This document shows positions 16,767-25,028 of a DNA stretch of 64,000 bases, one piece after another (position 1 is the stretch's first letter; every line of letters begins with the position of its first letter). Made by a program: the position numbers and the translations under genes. The stretch is from Planococcus rifietoensis (GTDB taxonomy: Bacteria; Bacillota; Bacilli; Bacillales_A; Planococcaceae): NCBI RefSeq assembly GCF_001465795.2, contig NZ_CP013659.2, positions 558,001 to 622,000 of the forward strand, written 5' to 3'. Under the pieces are notes generated by a model. It saw only the letters and a list, made by a program, of their open reading frames with translations, ran no database searches and was not told the origin of the DNA.

Positions 16767-17249
16767 ATGGACAATAACGATATTTTGATCCGGCTGCGCT
16801 ATGCGCTGGACTTGAAAAATAGCGATGTAAAAGAAATTTTCGCACTCGGCGGCGAGAAAGTGGATGCTCTCGATGTGCCATTGATTTTAACGAAAACGCC
16901 GGAACCCGACGATGAAGGGGCAGAAGCCAATATCCCATTGGCAAACGACCAATTGGAGCGCTTCTTAAACGGGCTGATTACTTTCAACCGCGGACCGAAA
17001 CCCGGCGACTCCGGCCCGCCCGAAGTAAGCGGTGAGCACGTTAACAACCTGGTCTTGAAAAAGCTTCGCATCGCGCTGGAATTGACGAGCGAAGACTTGC
17101 TCGATTTATGGAAGCTGGCCGGGATCAACGTGTCCAAAGGCGAACTCGGCGCCTTTCTCCGGAAAGAAGGCCATAAAAACTACAAGGAACTGGGCGACCA
17201 GCTCATGCGCAATCTCCTCAAAGGCATCACGCTCAATTATCGTCCATAA
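16767..17249 (+). CDS. DUF1456/YehS-like protein
   Basis: A 160-residue soluble protein made of two copies of the DUF1456 (YehS) repeat: residues 1-60 (NNDILIRLRYALDLKNSDV) and about 93-155 (VNNLVLKKLRIALELTSED), joined by an acidic Pro-rich linker. The family is widespread, including E. coli YehS, and has no established function. AGGAGGA lies seven to ten bases before the ATG at 16767. Monocistronic. Confidence 0.88.
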   Translation: MDNNDILIRLRYALDLKNSDVKEIFALGGEKVDALDVPLILTKTPEPDDEGAEANIPLANDQLERFLNGLITFNRGPKPGDSGPPEVSGEHVNNLVLKKLRIALELTSEDLLDLWKLAGINVSKGELGAFLRKEGHKNYKELGDQLMRNLLKGITLNYRP

Positions 17250-17251
17250 CG

Positions 17252-17293
17252 AAAAGCCGCAGCACCCGATTTGGGATGCTGCGGCTTTTTTGC
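17252..17293. terminator. Bidirectional intrinsic terminator
   Basis: AAAAGCCGCAGCA pairs with TGCTGCGGCTTTT around a CCC/GGG-closed loop, with T6. It lies between convergent genes. Confidence 0.88.
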
Positions 17294-17300
17294 TTGGCGC

Positions 17301-17471
17301 TTATTCGCCGCCGCTCGTATAGCGATTGTCGCCCATCGTGTAGTTGGCACTATCGCCGGGCTTGGCGTCGGGATGGGTCAGCTTGTCATAATAGGCAGAA
17401 GCTCTGCGCCGGCGGTCGACGATAAAGCCAAGGCCCACCACAATAGCGATCGGAACCAGAAAATATAACAT
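17301..17471 (-). CDS. Small N-anchored membrane protein
   Basis: A 56-residue protein: one N-terminal membrane helix (MLYFLVPIAIVVGLGFIV), a basic DRRRRAS cluster marking the cytoplasmic side, and a polar tail ending YTSGGE. ATG at 17471 lies six bases after AAGGAGG; longer in-frame extensions upstream have no site. No family recognised. Monocistronic, with the terminator at 17252-17293 beyond its stop. Confidence 0.72.
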   Translation of the reverse strand: MLYFLVPIAIVVGLGFIVDRRRRASAYYDKLTHPDAKPGDSANYTMGDNRYTSGGE

Positions 17472-17540
17472 GCAATTCCTCCTTTTTAGTAGGTGTTCGC
17501 AAATGAAACAAGTAAAAATAATTAAATAAGTATGCGAGCA

Positions 17541-17740
17541 GATATCTTCATTGATGACTCCATCACCAAGCAGCCGCCTCCCGCTTAGGGCATGCCTCCC
17601 GCAATGAGTCAAGAAAAACACTTGTCTCATTGCTCCGGCTCGCCCTTGTGCGCGGTTCGGCTAATAGATCTCGTTTATGCTTTTGAGTGATGAAGCATCT
17701 TTTTCTCATGTAAATCCGCTGGTGGATGATGCTTATTTAG
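17541..17740 (+). repeat. 200-bp intergenic repeat, tandem copy 1
   Basis: Almost the same sequence follows at 17758-17957. Each copy has an inverted repeat CAATGAGnCAAG...CTTGnCTCATTG in its middle and a second pair GAAGCATC...GATGNTGCTT at its 3' side. No protein gene or ribosome binding site is seen. Confidence 0.8.
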
Positions 17741-17757
17741 GCATGAGAGTGAGATAG

Positions 17758-17957
17758 ATTGTTCATTGGTGATTTCATCATGAAGCAGGCGCCTCCCGCT
17801 TTGGGCTGGCCTCCCGCAATGAGCCAAGAAGAACACTTGTCTCATTGCTTCGGCTCGCCCGTGAGCGCGGTTCGGCTTTTACATTTTATTGGATTTTTTT
17901 AGTGATGAAGCATCTCTTTTTCTTATGTTCATCCGCTGGTGGATGTTGCTTATTTAG
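17758..17957 (+). repeat. 200-bp intergenic repeat, tandem copy 2
   Basis: Direct repeat of 17541-17740, keeping the same hairpins and the same end (CCGCTGGTGGAT..TGCTTATTTAG) despite scattered substitutions. Together with the element at 18067 it fills the 810-base gene-free gap 17472-18281. Confidence 0.8.
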
Positions 17958-18066
17958 ATATAGCAATTATAAAGATGTTATAACTTTCACCTTTCATCTT
18001 GGAAGGATATATAAAATTATTGACGCAAATTCCAATGGAAGAAAACATGTCTTCCTCACTAAAACT

Positions 18067-18202
18067 AGAGATGGAGCGGAAAGGGGCCGACGCCTGAGGG
18101 ACCGCGCGGGCTGGCGAGACAAATGTACCGCGCTCTTTGCGGTACATTGGCTCAACACCCGCCCCTCGGCAAGCGTGCCCCTTGGAGCGTAATCTCCACC
18201 AC
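18067..18202 (+). repeat. GC-rich multi-hairpin intergenic element
   Basis: It holds the near-perfect hairpin AATGTACCGC...GCGGTACATT in the centre, with GGGGC...GCCCC and GAGAT...ATCTC pairs further out. The opening TGGAGCGGAA resembles the element at 8830. No coding sequence is supported. Confidence 0.6.
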
Positions 18203-18243
18203 ACACATCTCCACAAAATTAAAAGTCTTGATTTAATCCATAA

Positions 18244-18278
18244 GAAAAAAAGCGCACCACAAAGGGAGCGCTTTTTTT
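18244..18278 (-). terminator. Intrinsic terminator of fda
   Basis: AAAAAAAGCGC...GCGCTTTTTTT lies immediately after the aldolase stop codon. The G+C part of the stem is short (four pairs) but the U-tract is strong. Confidence 0.7.
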
Positions 18279-18281
18279 ATA

Positions 18282-19169
18282 TCACGTAATGGATGCTTCA
18301 TAGATTTCTTTGATGGACTTCTCGAGCATCGTGTTGAACTCTTCATCCGACTGGTCAGCGCTCAAACCTTCTGACAGGGCGCGTGAGAAGCTGGCAATCA
18401 AGCCTTTGTTTTCAGCAAGCTTCTGGTTCGCCTGCTCGCGCGGATATCCGCCGGACAATGCCACAACCCGTACGACACGAGGGTGGTCGATCAATTCTTT
18501 ATAGAAATTCGCCAGCGTCGGGATCGTCAATTTCAACATGACGTACTCGTCGTCGCTAAGCTTATCAAGATGGCTGAGGATTTCATCATTCAGCATGGCC
18601 TCGATGCGTTCTTTGTCTGCGCTGTTGATGTCGACTTCTGGCTCGATGATCGGCACAAGTCCTGCGGCGATGACTTCTTTCGCCACTTCGAATTGCTGGT
18701 CGACGACTTGCTTGATGCCTTCCGCATTCGGTTCTTTGATGACGGAGCGCATCTTCGTGCCGAAGACATTGCGTTCAACCGCACGTTTCAACAGCTCGTT
18801 CAAATTCGGGTTCGGCTTCATCAATTGAACGCCGTTCTGTTCGTCTGCCAAGCCTTTATCGATTTTAAGGAAGGGAACGACACCTTTCGCGTCCCATAGA
18901 TAATTACTTGTGTATTTGCCGTATACTTCGCGGTCCATCGTCTGTTCAAATAGGATGGCGCCTAGCACATAATCCGATGAAAATGATGGGGCCGTCATGA
19001 CGCGCGTTCTCATTTCGTGGATCAGGTCGTACATTTCATCTTCGTTGGAGTAAGCATCTTCATTAACACCATAAAGTTTTAACGCTTTTGGCGTGCTGCC
19101 ACCGCTTTGGTCGAGTGCAGCGATAAAGCCCTTGCCGTTTTTCATTACTTCAAATTGTTTTGTGTTCAT
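18282..19169 (-). CDS. fda: Fructose-bisphosphate aldolase, class I
   Basis: A 295-residue class I (Schiff-base) aldolase that interconverts fructose 1,6-bisphosphate with dihydroxyacetone phosphate and glyceraldehyde 3-phosphate. It closely resembles staphylococcal Fda in length and sequence ([20 protein letters not shown] at about residues 13-32; [20 protein letters not shown]). The Schiff-base Lys is probably in VMLKLTIPT near residue 208. It is metal independent, unlike the class II FbaA used by most bacilli, and may favour gluconeogenesis. Monocistronic. Confidence 0.95.
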   Translation of the reverse strand: MNTKQFEVMKNGKGFIAALDQSGGSTPKALKLYGVNEDAYSNEDEMYDLIHEMRTRVMTAPSFSSDYVLGAILFEQTMDREVYGKYTSNYLWDAKGVVPFLKIDKGLADEQNGVQLMKPNPNLNELLKRAVERNVFGTKMRSVIKEPNAEGIKQVVDQQFEVAKEVIAAGLVPIIEPEVDINSADKERIEAMLNDEILSHLDKLSDDEYVMLKLTIPTLANFYKELIDHPRVVRVVALSGGYPREQANQKLAENKGLIASFSRALSEGLSADQSDEEFNTMLEKSIKEIYEASIT

Positions 19170-19280
19170 CGTCTCAGCTCCTTAGATTAAGAAATTTTGA
19201 CTGCATTAATCCTGTTCCCTGCTAAGTGTACCAATAATCGGGTTTTTCATCAAAAAAAGATTTCAGAATTGTCGTGCATG

Positions 19281-20204
19281 TTAATCTTCAATAGAAACGC
19301 CTGGATTTTTGGTTGTTTCAAAGTCGAAGCGGACGCCTGTCATCTGCTCGGCCACGTCCCATAGTTTTTTGGCAAGTGCTTCGTCAACGGCCGTCGGGTG
19401 AGGCGTATCCAGTGCGGGATAGCCTTTTCTTCGGCCTTTGCCGGCAGGGCCGATGTATTCACCGCCTGTGAGATCCGGTTCTGTTGCGGCGTGGACGGTA
19501 GCGAGCGCTCCCATGTCCGGCGGCTGGAGAAAGCGGTTGGCGAAATCCCTCAGCAACACCGGTGCATCGTATTTGCCGATCTTGAAGATATTAGTGGCAG
19601 AAACGCCGGGATGGCAGGCGACGCTGATCGTCTGGATGTGGTGCTTTTTCAGCCGCCGGTCGAGTTCCATCGCAAACAGCATATTGGCGAGCTTGCTTTG
19701 GTTGTAGAATTTTTTCGGACGATAGCCTTTCGAGCCGTCAAGATTATCGAAATCGATCGCGCCGCGGTTATGGGCGAGGCTGCCGATCGTGATGACGCGC
19801 GAGCCTGAAGTTTTCGCGAGCAGCGGCAGAAGGTGGGCGGTCAACGCAAAATGGCCGAGGTAATTGCTGCCGAACTGCAATTCAAAGCCGTCTTTCGTTT
19901 TTCCGTAAGGCGGCATCATGATCCCTGCATTATTGACCAGTAAATCGAGTGAACGGAAATGCTTTTTGTAGCTGTCCGCAAAATGGCGGACGCTGGCGAG
20001 ATCGGCCAAGTCGAGCTTCAAAACGGCAACCGTCGCTTCCGGATGGTAATCGAGGATCTCCCGTTTGGCGTTTTCGCCTTTGACCAAATCGCGGACTGCC
20101 AGCAGAATCGAGAAGCCCCGGCCGGCAAGCATATTGGCGGCTTCCCATCCGATGCCGCTATTGCCGCCAGTGATAATAGCGATTTTATGATGAACATCTT
20201 CCAA
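19281..20204 (-). CDS. SDR-family oxidoreductase (retinol dehydrogenase-like)
   Basis: A 307-residue SDR of the longer RDH/WWOX-like type. TGGNSGIG is at residues 12-19, NNAGIM near 93, the catalytic Ser in TIGSLAH, and YNQSK as the YxxxK pair. RDLVKG after the second strand suggests NADP(H) use. The tail is longer than in typical 250-residue SDRs. Substrate unknown. Divergent from ilvA. Confidence 0.9.
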   Translation of the reverse strand: MEDVHHKIAIITGGNSGIGWEAANMLAGRGFSILLAVRDLVKGENAKREILDYHPEATVAVLKLDLADLASVRHFADSYKKHFRSLDLLVNNAGIMMPPYGKTKDGFELQFGSNYLGHFALTAHLLPLLAKTSGSRVITIGSLAHNRGAIDFDNLDGSKGYRPKKFYNQSKLANMLFAMELDRRLKKHHIQTISVACHPGVSATNIFKIGKYDAPVLLRDFANRFLQPPDMGALATVHAATEPDLTGGEYIGPAGKGRRKGYPALDTPHPTAVDEALAKKLWDVAEQMTGVRFDFETTKNPGVSIED

Positions 20205-20409
20205 AAAATCATCTCCCCTTCATTAAAATAAATGCTGCGTCAAGCTTCTTTTTCTATCTAGTTTACCCCATTTGAAAATTGAAACCGCATTCATTTAAGA
20301 AAAACCGAAAATCTTGTGAAAAGATCATCAAATTGTCTAAATTTTTACACAACAAAGCCCGCTGATGTGTTAGAGTAATTCAATAATCAAAATGAAGAGG
20401 GTGAATCAG

Positions 20410-21696
20410 ATGGCAAAAAACATCACAGAGCTGGAAAGGGAAGTCGTTGCTAAAGAGGTGACCGTGGCCGATATTATGGTCGCCAATCAGGCGCTGAAGG
20501 ATGTCATCATCCGGACGCCCTTACAGCGCAACGAGATTCTTTCGGCACGCTATGGCTGCAATGTCTTTTTGAAGCGCGAAGACCAGCAAGTGGTCCGGTC
20601 GTTCAAATTGCGCGGCGCCTATAATTTCATCCGCAGCATGACCGAATCCGAACGATCCAAAGGCGTCGTCTGCGCGAGCGCCGGCAACCATGCGCAAGGC
20701 GTTGCATATTCCTGCAAGGCGCTCGGCATCGAAGGAAAGATCTTCATGCCGCTTACGACACCGAGCCAGAAAGTCTCTCAAGTGAAACGCTTTGGCGGCG
20801 AGTATGTAGAAGTCGTCTTAATCGGCGATAGCTTTGATGATGCCTTTGCGGCAGCGATGGAAGTCTGTTCGGAAGAAGGCAAGACCTTCGTCCATCCATT
20901 CAATACGGAAGCTGTGATCGCAGGGCAAGGAACAGTCGCAGTCGAAGTGCTCAATGATATGCAGGAACCGGTCGATTATATGTTCTGCGCAATCGGCGGC
21001 GGGGGATTGGCATCTGGTGTCGGAACATATTTGAAAGGTGTTTCTCCTGCAACGAAACTGATCGGCGTCGAACCGGAAGGCGCGGCGAGCATGAAAGCTT
21101 CCCTTAAGGAAGGACAAGTGACGCGTCTGGATACGATCGATACCTTTGTCGACGGGGCGGCGGTCAAGCAAGTCGGGGATTTATCGATGGCGATCTGCCA
21201 AAAAGTGCTGGATGACATCGTGCCGGTCCCAGAAGGCAAAGTATGTACGACCATCCTTGAGCTGTACAACGAAAATGCCATCGTCGCAGAGCCGGCCGGT
21301 GCCTTATCGGTAGCGGCACTCGACTTTTACCGGGAAGAGATCCGCGGGAAAAATGTCGTCTGCGTCGTCAGCGGCGGCAATAACGATATCGAACGCATGC
21401 AGGAAATCAAAGAAAAATCTTTAATCTATGAAGGCTTGAAGCATTATTTCATCGTGACCTTCCCGCAGCGTGCGGGTGCTCTCCGGAAGTTCATGGGAGA
21501 CGTGCTTGGTGAACAGGATGACATCACCCACTTCGAGTACACAAAACGAAATAACCGGGAACACGGACCCGTCTTGGTGGGGATCGAATTGAAAGACCCG
21601 GCAGATTACGGGCCGCTCGTTGAACGCATGGCGCAAAATGGGTTCCCGTATAAAGACATCAATAACGATTCATTGCTTTTCAATTTGCTGATCTAA
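20410..21696 (+). CDS. ilvA: Threonine dehydratase (threonine ammonia-lyase)
   Basis: A 428-residue PLP enzyme converting threonine to 2-oxobutanoate and ammonia, the first step of isoleucine synthesis. The PLP Lys is in RSFKLRGAYN (Lys66); the phosphate-binding Gly loop is GGGGLASGVG near residue 197. The last 85 residues form one ACT-like regulatory domain (HYFIVTFPQRAGALRKF), as in the shorter Gram-positive IlvA. ATG at 20410 has AGAGGGTGA upstream; the in-frame ATG at 20392 overlaps that site. No T-box leader is seen. Monocistronic. Confidence 0.95.
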   Translation: MAKNITELEREVVAKEVTVADIMVANQALKDVIIRTPLQRNEILSARYGCNVFLKREDQQVVRSFKLRGAYNFIRSMTESERSKGVVCASAGNHAQGVAYSCKALGIEGKIFMPLTTPSQKVSQVKRFGGEYVEVVLIGDSFDDAFAAAMEVCSEEGKTFVHPFNTEAVIAGQGTVAVEVLNDMQEPVDYMFCAIGGGGLASGVGTYLKGVSPATKLIGVEPEGAASMKASLKEGQVTRLDTIDTFVDGAAVKQVGDLSMAICQKVLDDIVPVPEGKVCTTILELYNENAIVAEPAGALSVAALDFYREEIRGKNVVCVVSGGNNDIERMQEIKEKSLIYEGLKHYFIVTFPQRAGALRKFMGDVLGEQDDITHFEYTKRNNREHGPVLVGIELKDPADYGPLVERMAQNGFPYKDINNDSLLFNLLI

Positions 21697-21703
21697 TTTG
21701 ATG

Positions 21704-21748
21704 GCTGTGCTGCCTGCTGCGTTTTTAAGCGGGCGGCGCAGTTTTTTC
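21704..21748 (+). terminator. Intrinsic terminator of ilvA
   Basis: CTGTGCTGCCTGC pairs with GCGGGCGGCGCAG using several G-U pairs, followed by T6. Confidence 0.75.
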
Positions 21749-21908
21749 ATTCCCCAGCAAGTAGCGGCTCATTTGATTTGCATAGACTAAAGGAAAGTAT
21801 ATTTTATCAATAATAAACAGAAAGATGATAATAAAATATTAATTTAAATATTCAGTAATTTAGGGTTTACAAGAAATGTGAAATATTGTAGGCTGATACT
21901 ATCACGTC

Positions 21909-22129
21909 ATCTTATACAAACTATGAATTCCCATTTCGGTTAGCGCTTTATAAGCAAGTGCATCGAGTGAAGTGGATGGCTGCTTTCGGATGCGGCAGAG
22001 AACGGGGATTGCCGGTTCTGTGCAACTGGAAACTTAAACTTTGGTTGAATGTGACAGACTATAGTGCTGTGCACAGCGCCGGAAGAATTCTCCTCTGGAT
22101 AGAGGAGTCTGTTCCGGTGCTTTTTTTAG
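21909..22129 (+). ncRNA. Candidate structured RNA leader ending in a terminator
   Basis: After a very AT-rich stretch (21780-21890) the sequence becomes GC-rich and foldable. GCTGC...GCGGC (about 21979-21997) is followed by AGAACGG...CCGGTTCT (about 22000-22022), the palindrome GCTGTGCACAGC (about 22066-22077), and a long terminator. That terminator combines GCNCCGGAA with TTCCGGTGC and CTCCTCT with AGAGGAG, then T7 (22076-22128). It ends 25 bases before the gene at 22154. An extended -10 TGATACTAT lies at 21894-21902. No known riboswitch or T-box signature is recognised; it could be a cis-attenuator or a free sRNA. The 5' end is an estimate. Confidence 0.5.
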
Positions 22130-22153
22130 TACGGAAAAAAGGGAGAGAACGTT

Positions 22154-22510
22154 ATGGAAGAAAGGGGAGAACTTGTTAAGCCGTTGGGGAACGCTTGGCA
22201 AGAATCACAATCATCAGTAAAAAGCAGCACCCGAATCGGCAATGGGACTGCAGGAGGGACGATCCGGTTTCTCGGCTACGATAACGACGGTACAGCCATC
22301 AATCAAGTGGATGTTTGGATGAGCCACGAAGAGCTGCCTGTTTTTATCCAGGCGCTTGTCACCCACCCAATGCCGCTGCCGATCGACTACCTGCAGACAG
22401 CTGAACCCCATGAAAACGGGTTTTGGGTACGGATCCGTTGCCATGAGTCACCGAAAGTATTCGTTTCAAGGCTGAGTTCAGCGATTGGCTGCCTGGAACA
22501 GCCAGCGTAA
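22154..22510 (+). CDS. Hypothetical 118-residue protein
   Basis: An unrecognised soluble protein. It begins with a polar, Ser-rich stretch, then has a compact mixed region (GTIRFLGYDNDGTAINQVDV near residues 35-54, and a PMPLPIDYLQ turn near 75). There is no signal peptide or membrane helix. GGGAGAG lies before the ATG at 22154, just downstream of the terminator-ended leader. It heads a tight run of four small genes (spacings 33, 29 and an overlap), so they are probably an operon. Function unknown. Confidence 0.68.
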   Translation: MEERGELVKPLGNAWQESQSSVKSSTRIGNGTAGGTIRFLGYDNDGTAINQVDVWMSHEELPVFIQALVTHPMPLPIDYLQTAEPHENGFWVRIRCHESPKVFVSRLSSAIGCLEQPA

Positions 22511-22543
22511 ACAATCCAAACCAAGTGGAAGGCGGTAGTTTCA

Positions 22544-22756
22544 ATGGATAGTCGGAGTGACCTGATTAAACTGGGCGATGAAGACATTTACCTGATCCTG
22601 TACTTGTGGAAAGTGAAAGGCTATGAAACTAAAGAGTTGGCCCAGCGCTTTCATATCAGCGCTGAGTCTTTGGAGGATTTGCTGTCGGGCCATGTGAGAA
22701 GAGATTGCTACAGGGGATTCAACCGGATTGAAAAATATTTGGTGGAAACTTACTGA
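22544..22756 (+). CDS. Small helix-turn-helix-like protein, paralogue A
   Basis: A 70-residue protein with AAGGCGG upstream of the ATG at 22544. The helical pattern DEDIYLILYLWKVKGYETKELAQRFHIS resembles a helix-turn-helix of the kind that decides DNA binding (KELAQRFHISAESLEDLLSG, residues 34-53). The same plan recurs in the protein at 22916-23149: D-E-x-x-Y-x-I-L-Y, then L-x-x-x-[FY]-x-[IV]-S, then G-x-x-R-x-x-C. It has no additional domain. It could be a small regulator; the target is unknown. Confidence 0.7.
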   Translation: MDSRSDLIKLGDEDIYLILYLWKVKGYETKELAQRFHISAESLEDLLSGHVRRDCYRGFNRIEKYLVETY

Positions 22757-22785
22757 GCGGTATACTTTTGATGGGAGTGTTCAAT

Positions 22786-22941
22786 ATGGGAAACCACAAC
22801 GAGATGAAAAAAATCAGCGCTGCTTTTGCAGCCAGCTATGAGCGCTTTATTAAAGGGTATCAACAATATAAAATCGAGCGCACCCGGCAGCATCCTGATG
22901 GGGAGGTCGAACGCTATGACAACAGCACACGAGTTAAATAG
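22786..22941 (+). CDS. Small basic 51-residue protein
   Basis: The ATG at 22786 is six bases after GGGAGTG. The frame encodes 51 residues with an aromatic/basic helix (FAASYERFIKGYQQYKIERT) and no membrane segment. Its 3' end overlaps the start of the next gene (22916) by 26 bases, suggesting coupled translation. No homologue recognised; the short length keeps confidence moderate. Confidence 0.5.
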   Translation: MGNHNEMKKISAAFAASYERFIKGYQQYKIERTRQHPDGEVERYDNSTRVK

Positions 22942-23149
22942 GCTCAGCGATGAGGCCGTCTACAGCATCTTGTATTTCTATCATATTGAAGAATTTCCCG
23001 CGGAACACTTAGGCATGAAATATGGCGTCAGCAGTTTGACGATCGAAGGCATTGCTAAAGGCCGGTACCGCCCGAAATGCCACGAGAATTTCATGATCGT
23101 CGAAGGCATTTTGGAACGCCGCTTAGTGAAGCGCGCCGAAAGCCAATAA
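22916..23149 (+). CDS. Small helix-turn-helix-like protein, paralogue B
   Basis: A 77-residue protein, start ATG 22916 with GGGGAGG nine bases upstream; the frame is open further 5' but without a site. It aligns along its length with the 70-residue protein at 22544: LSDEAVYSILYFYHIE against LGDEDIYLILYLWKVK, and YGVSSLTIEGIAKGRYRPKC against FHISAESLEDLLSGHVRRDC. Both keep a Gly-x-x-Arg-x-x-Cys end to the putative recognition helix. The pair suggests duplication and perhaps heterodimer or antagonistic regulation (speculative). Confidence 0.7.
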   Translation: MTTAHELNRLSDEAVYSILYFYHIEEFPAEHLGMKYGVSSLTIEGIAKGRYRPKCHENFMIVEGILERRLVKRAESQ

Positions 23150-23166
23150 ACCGAAATTGTGTATCG

Positions 23167-23206
23167 AAAAAGCCGGAAGCCCATTCAAATGGGTTTCCGG
23201 CTTTTA
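23167..23206. terminator. Bidirectional intrinsic terminator
   Basis: AAAAGCCGGAAnCCCATT pairs with AATGGGnTTCCGGCTTTT around a two-base loop. It separates the small-gene operon from msrAB. Confidence 0.9.
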
Positions 23207-23215
23207 TGATTGTGC

Positions 23216-24325
23216 TCATTCAGTTACTTTGTCCGTCAAGTATCCGTAGCCTTGCGTTTCCATCTCTTCGAGCGGCACAAAACGCAGTGCTGCACTGTTC
23301 ATGCAATAGCGTAAACCGCCTGCATCTTCAGGCCCGTCTTCAAAGACATGCCCCAAATGGCTATCGCCAGCACGGCTCCTGATTTCGGTCTGCATGCCGA
23401 ACAGGGAAAGATCGTCGTGCTCAGTGACGACTGCCGGGTCGATTGGCTTCGTAAAGCTCGGCCAGCCGGTCTTGGAATCGTATTTATCTTTGGAAGAAAA
23501 GAGCGGTTCGCCTGTGACAATGTCGACATAGATGCCAGGCTCGTAAAAGCCATCGTATTCATTATCGAACGCAGTCTCCGTTCCGTCTTCCTGTGTGACG
23601 CGGTATTGTTCATCCGTCAGCATCTCACGGATTTCTTCTTCATCCGGTTTCGGATAATCAGCCGGATCGATCAATTGCGGAACTTCCTGGTCTTCTAAGC
23701 TTGTGAAATCAACATGGCAATAGCCATCTGGATTTTTCTCCAAGTAGTCTTGATGGTAGTTTTCCGCGAGATAATAATTTGTCATCGGCTCGACTTCGGT
23801 AACAATCGGCTTATCGTATTTTTTCTGCTCATCGGCAATGGCTTCATCGATTGCCGCCACAGCGGATGGGTCGTCATAGAAAATTGCGGTCCGGTATTGG
23901 TTGCCGCGATCATTGCCTTGCTGGTCGACGAGTGTCGGGTCGATGATCAGGAAATAACGGTCGAGCAGCTCCTCGAGCGAAACGCGTTCCGGGTCATAGC
24001 GCAAATGGACAGTTTCGGCATAGCCAGTATCGCCTGTCAGCACTTCTTCGTAAGTCGGGTCTTCAATCGTTCCGCCTGCATAGCCGGACGTCACTTCATA
24101 GACGCCGTAGATGCGTGCCATATAGGCTTCAACGCCCCAGAAACAGCCACCGGCAAACCAAATGTCTTCCAGGTTTTCGGTATCGAATTCCAGCTCTTCG
24201 TTGGGATTATCGGGAAAGCGTGATTCCGAAGAAGAAGAGGAGGCGGTAGTAGAGTCGGTAACTGCTTCGCTTGAACAGCCCGCTAACAGCAATAATAAGA
24301 GCAGGGGTAGAAAATATTGTTTCAT
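23216..24325 (-). CDS. msrAB: MsrA-MsrB fusion lipoprotein (methionine sulfoxide reductase)
   Basis: A 369-residue protein: lipoprotein signal with lipobox LAGC (Cys17), a Ser-rich linker, the MsrA domain with GCFWG (catalytic Cys61) at about residues 54-210, and the MsrB domain with [11 protein letters not shown] (catalytic Cys341) at about 225-360. It repairs both S- and R-methionine sulfoxide in proteins on the outer face of the membrane. Recycling needs an extracellular thiol donor; the thioredoxin-like lipoprotein 16 bases upstream in the same operon is the obvious candidate. Confidence 0.94.
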   Translation of the reverse strand: MKQYFLPLLLLLLLAGCSSEAVTDSTTASSSSSESRFPDNPNEELEFDTENLEDIWFAGGCFWGVEAYMARIYGVYEVTSGYAGGTIEDPTYEEVLTGDTGYAETVHLRYDPERVSLEELLDRYFLIIDPTLVDQQGNDRGNQYRTAIFYDDPSAVAAIDEAIADEQKKYDKPIVTEVEPMTNYYLAENYHQDYLEKNPDGYCHVDFTSLEDQEVPQLIDPADYPKPDEEEIREMLTDEQYRVTQEDGTETAFDNEYDGFYEPGIYVDIVTGEPLFSSKDKYDSKTGWPSFTKPIDPAVVTEHDDLSLFGMQTEIRSRAGDSHLGHVFEDGPEDAGGLRYCMNSAALRFVPLEEMETQGYGYLTDKVTE

Positions 24326-24341
24326 CAGTGGTTCCGCCTTT

Positions 24342-24848
24342 CTAGCGAATCGAATTCATCAATTCGAGTATTTCATCATTGGTCACGTGTCCGGTGCGTT
24401 GTTCGGTAATTCTCCCAGCGGAGTTGATCCAGGCAGAGCTAGGATAGGCCTCCATTTCAAATTGCCCGAATACCTCTCCTCCATCATCGAGAAGGACGAT
24501 GAAATCGCCGTCATGGTCGATGGTCGAGAACCAGGCTTTGAACTCATTGGCATTTCGTTCCGCGTATGTTCCGGGGGAGATGATGGTGAGGATCGTGAAG
24601 TCTTTATCGCTTTCGGCCAATTCTTCCAGTTCGTTCAATCCGGAAAGGCAAATCGAGCACCAGGATGCCCAAAAGAATAGATAGACTTTTTCGCCTTCGT
24701 AGTCTGTGAGGTGGTGAACTGTGCCGTTGAGGTCAGGCAATGCAAAATCAGGTGCCGCGGGGCCGCGGTTTTCCGATAACGCTTCCGAGCAGGAAGTGAA
24801 AGTGAGCAGGAGGGCAGCTAACATAAGCAGCCGGAGTGGTAGTTTCAT
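24342..24848 (-). CDS. TlpA/ResA-like thioredoxin-fold lipoprotein
   Basis: A 168-residue extracytoplasmic redox protein: lipobox TSC (Cys20), then a TlpA/redoxin domain with the active-site WCSIC (Cys64-Cys67) and the cis-Pro region EAYPSSAWI near residue 139. ATG at 24848 is chosen because GGAAGG lies six to nine bases before it. Cotranscribed with msrAB (16-base gap). Comparable Etrx-MsrAB pairs in streptococci pass electrons from a CcdA membrane protein; none is seen in this window. Confidence 0.9.
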   Translation of the reverse strand: MKLPLRLLMLAALLLTFTSCSEALSENRGPAAPDFALPDLNGTVHHLTDYEGEKVYLFFWASWCSICLSGLNELEELAESDKDFTILTIISPGTYAERNANEFKAWFSTIDHDGDFIVLLDDGGEVFGQFEMEAYPSSAWINSAGRITEQRTGHVTNDEILELMNSIR

Positions 24849-25028
24849 GGTGATCATCCTTCCAGGTGGGGGCAATGAGCAAGAATTTGGCGTTTTCTTG
24901 CTGGAATTGCTATCTATTTGAGTTATTCCCCAAATAGAGGCCTTTGAACCACGGAACTGAAAGGACACGGCATACTTATCGGCAAAGTCGGGTAAACTGA
25001 CGGTAAGTAAAAGTATAGGAGCGGTTAG

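Noticed and set aside
17541..17957. CRISPR array
   Set aside because: Only two copies of about 200 bases in tandem with a 17-base gap; repeat length and spacing do not fit CRISPR and no cas gene is near.
17845..18192. 115-residue frame in the repeat-rich gap
   Set aside because: It spans two unrelated repeat elements and has no ribosome binding site or recognisable domain.
20295..20330. CodY-like box upstream of ilvA
   Set aside because: AATCTTGTGAAAAGA has about five mismatches to the AATTTTCWGAAAATT consensus, too weak to report as a site.
20205..20409. T-box or other amino-acid riboswitch before ilvA
   Set aside because: No AGGGTGGNACCGCG-type sequence or leader terminator is present.
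21958..22179. 73-residue frame starting with GTG across the structured leader
   Set aside because: No ribosome binding site; it crosses the terminator and overlaps the start of the next gene. The hairpins explain the sequence better.
22154..23150. Prophage or plasmid fragment
   Set aside because: No integrase, repeat-flanked attachment site or structural gene; the small genes sit between ordinary housekeeping genes.
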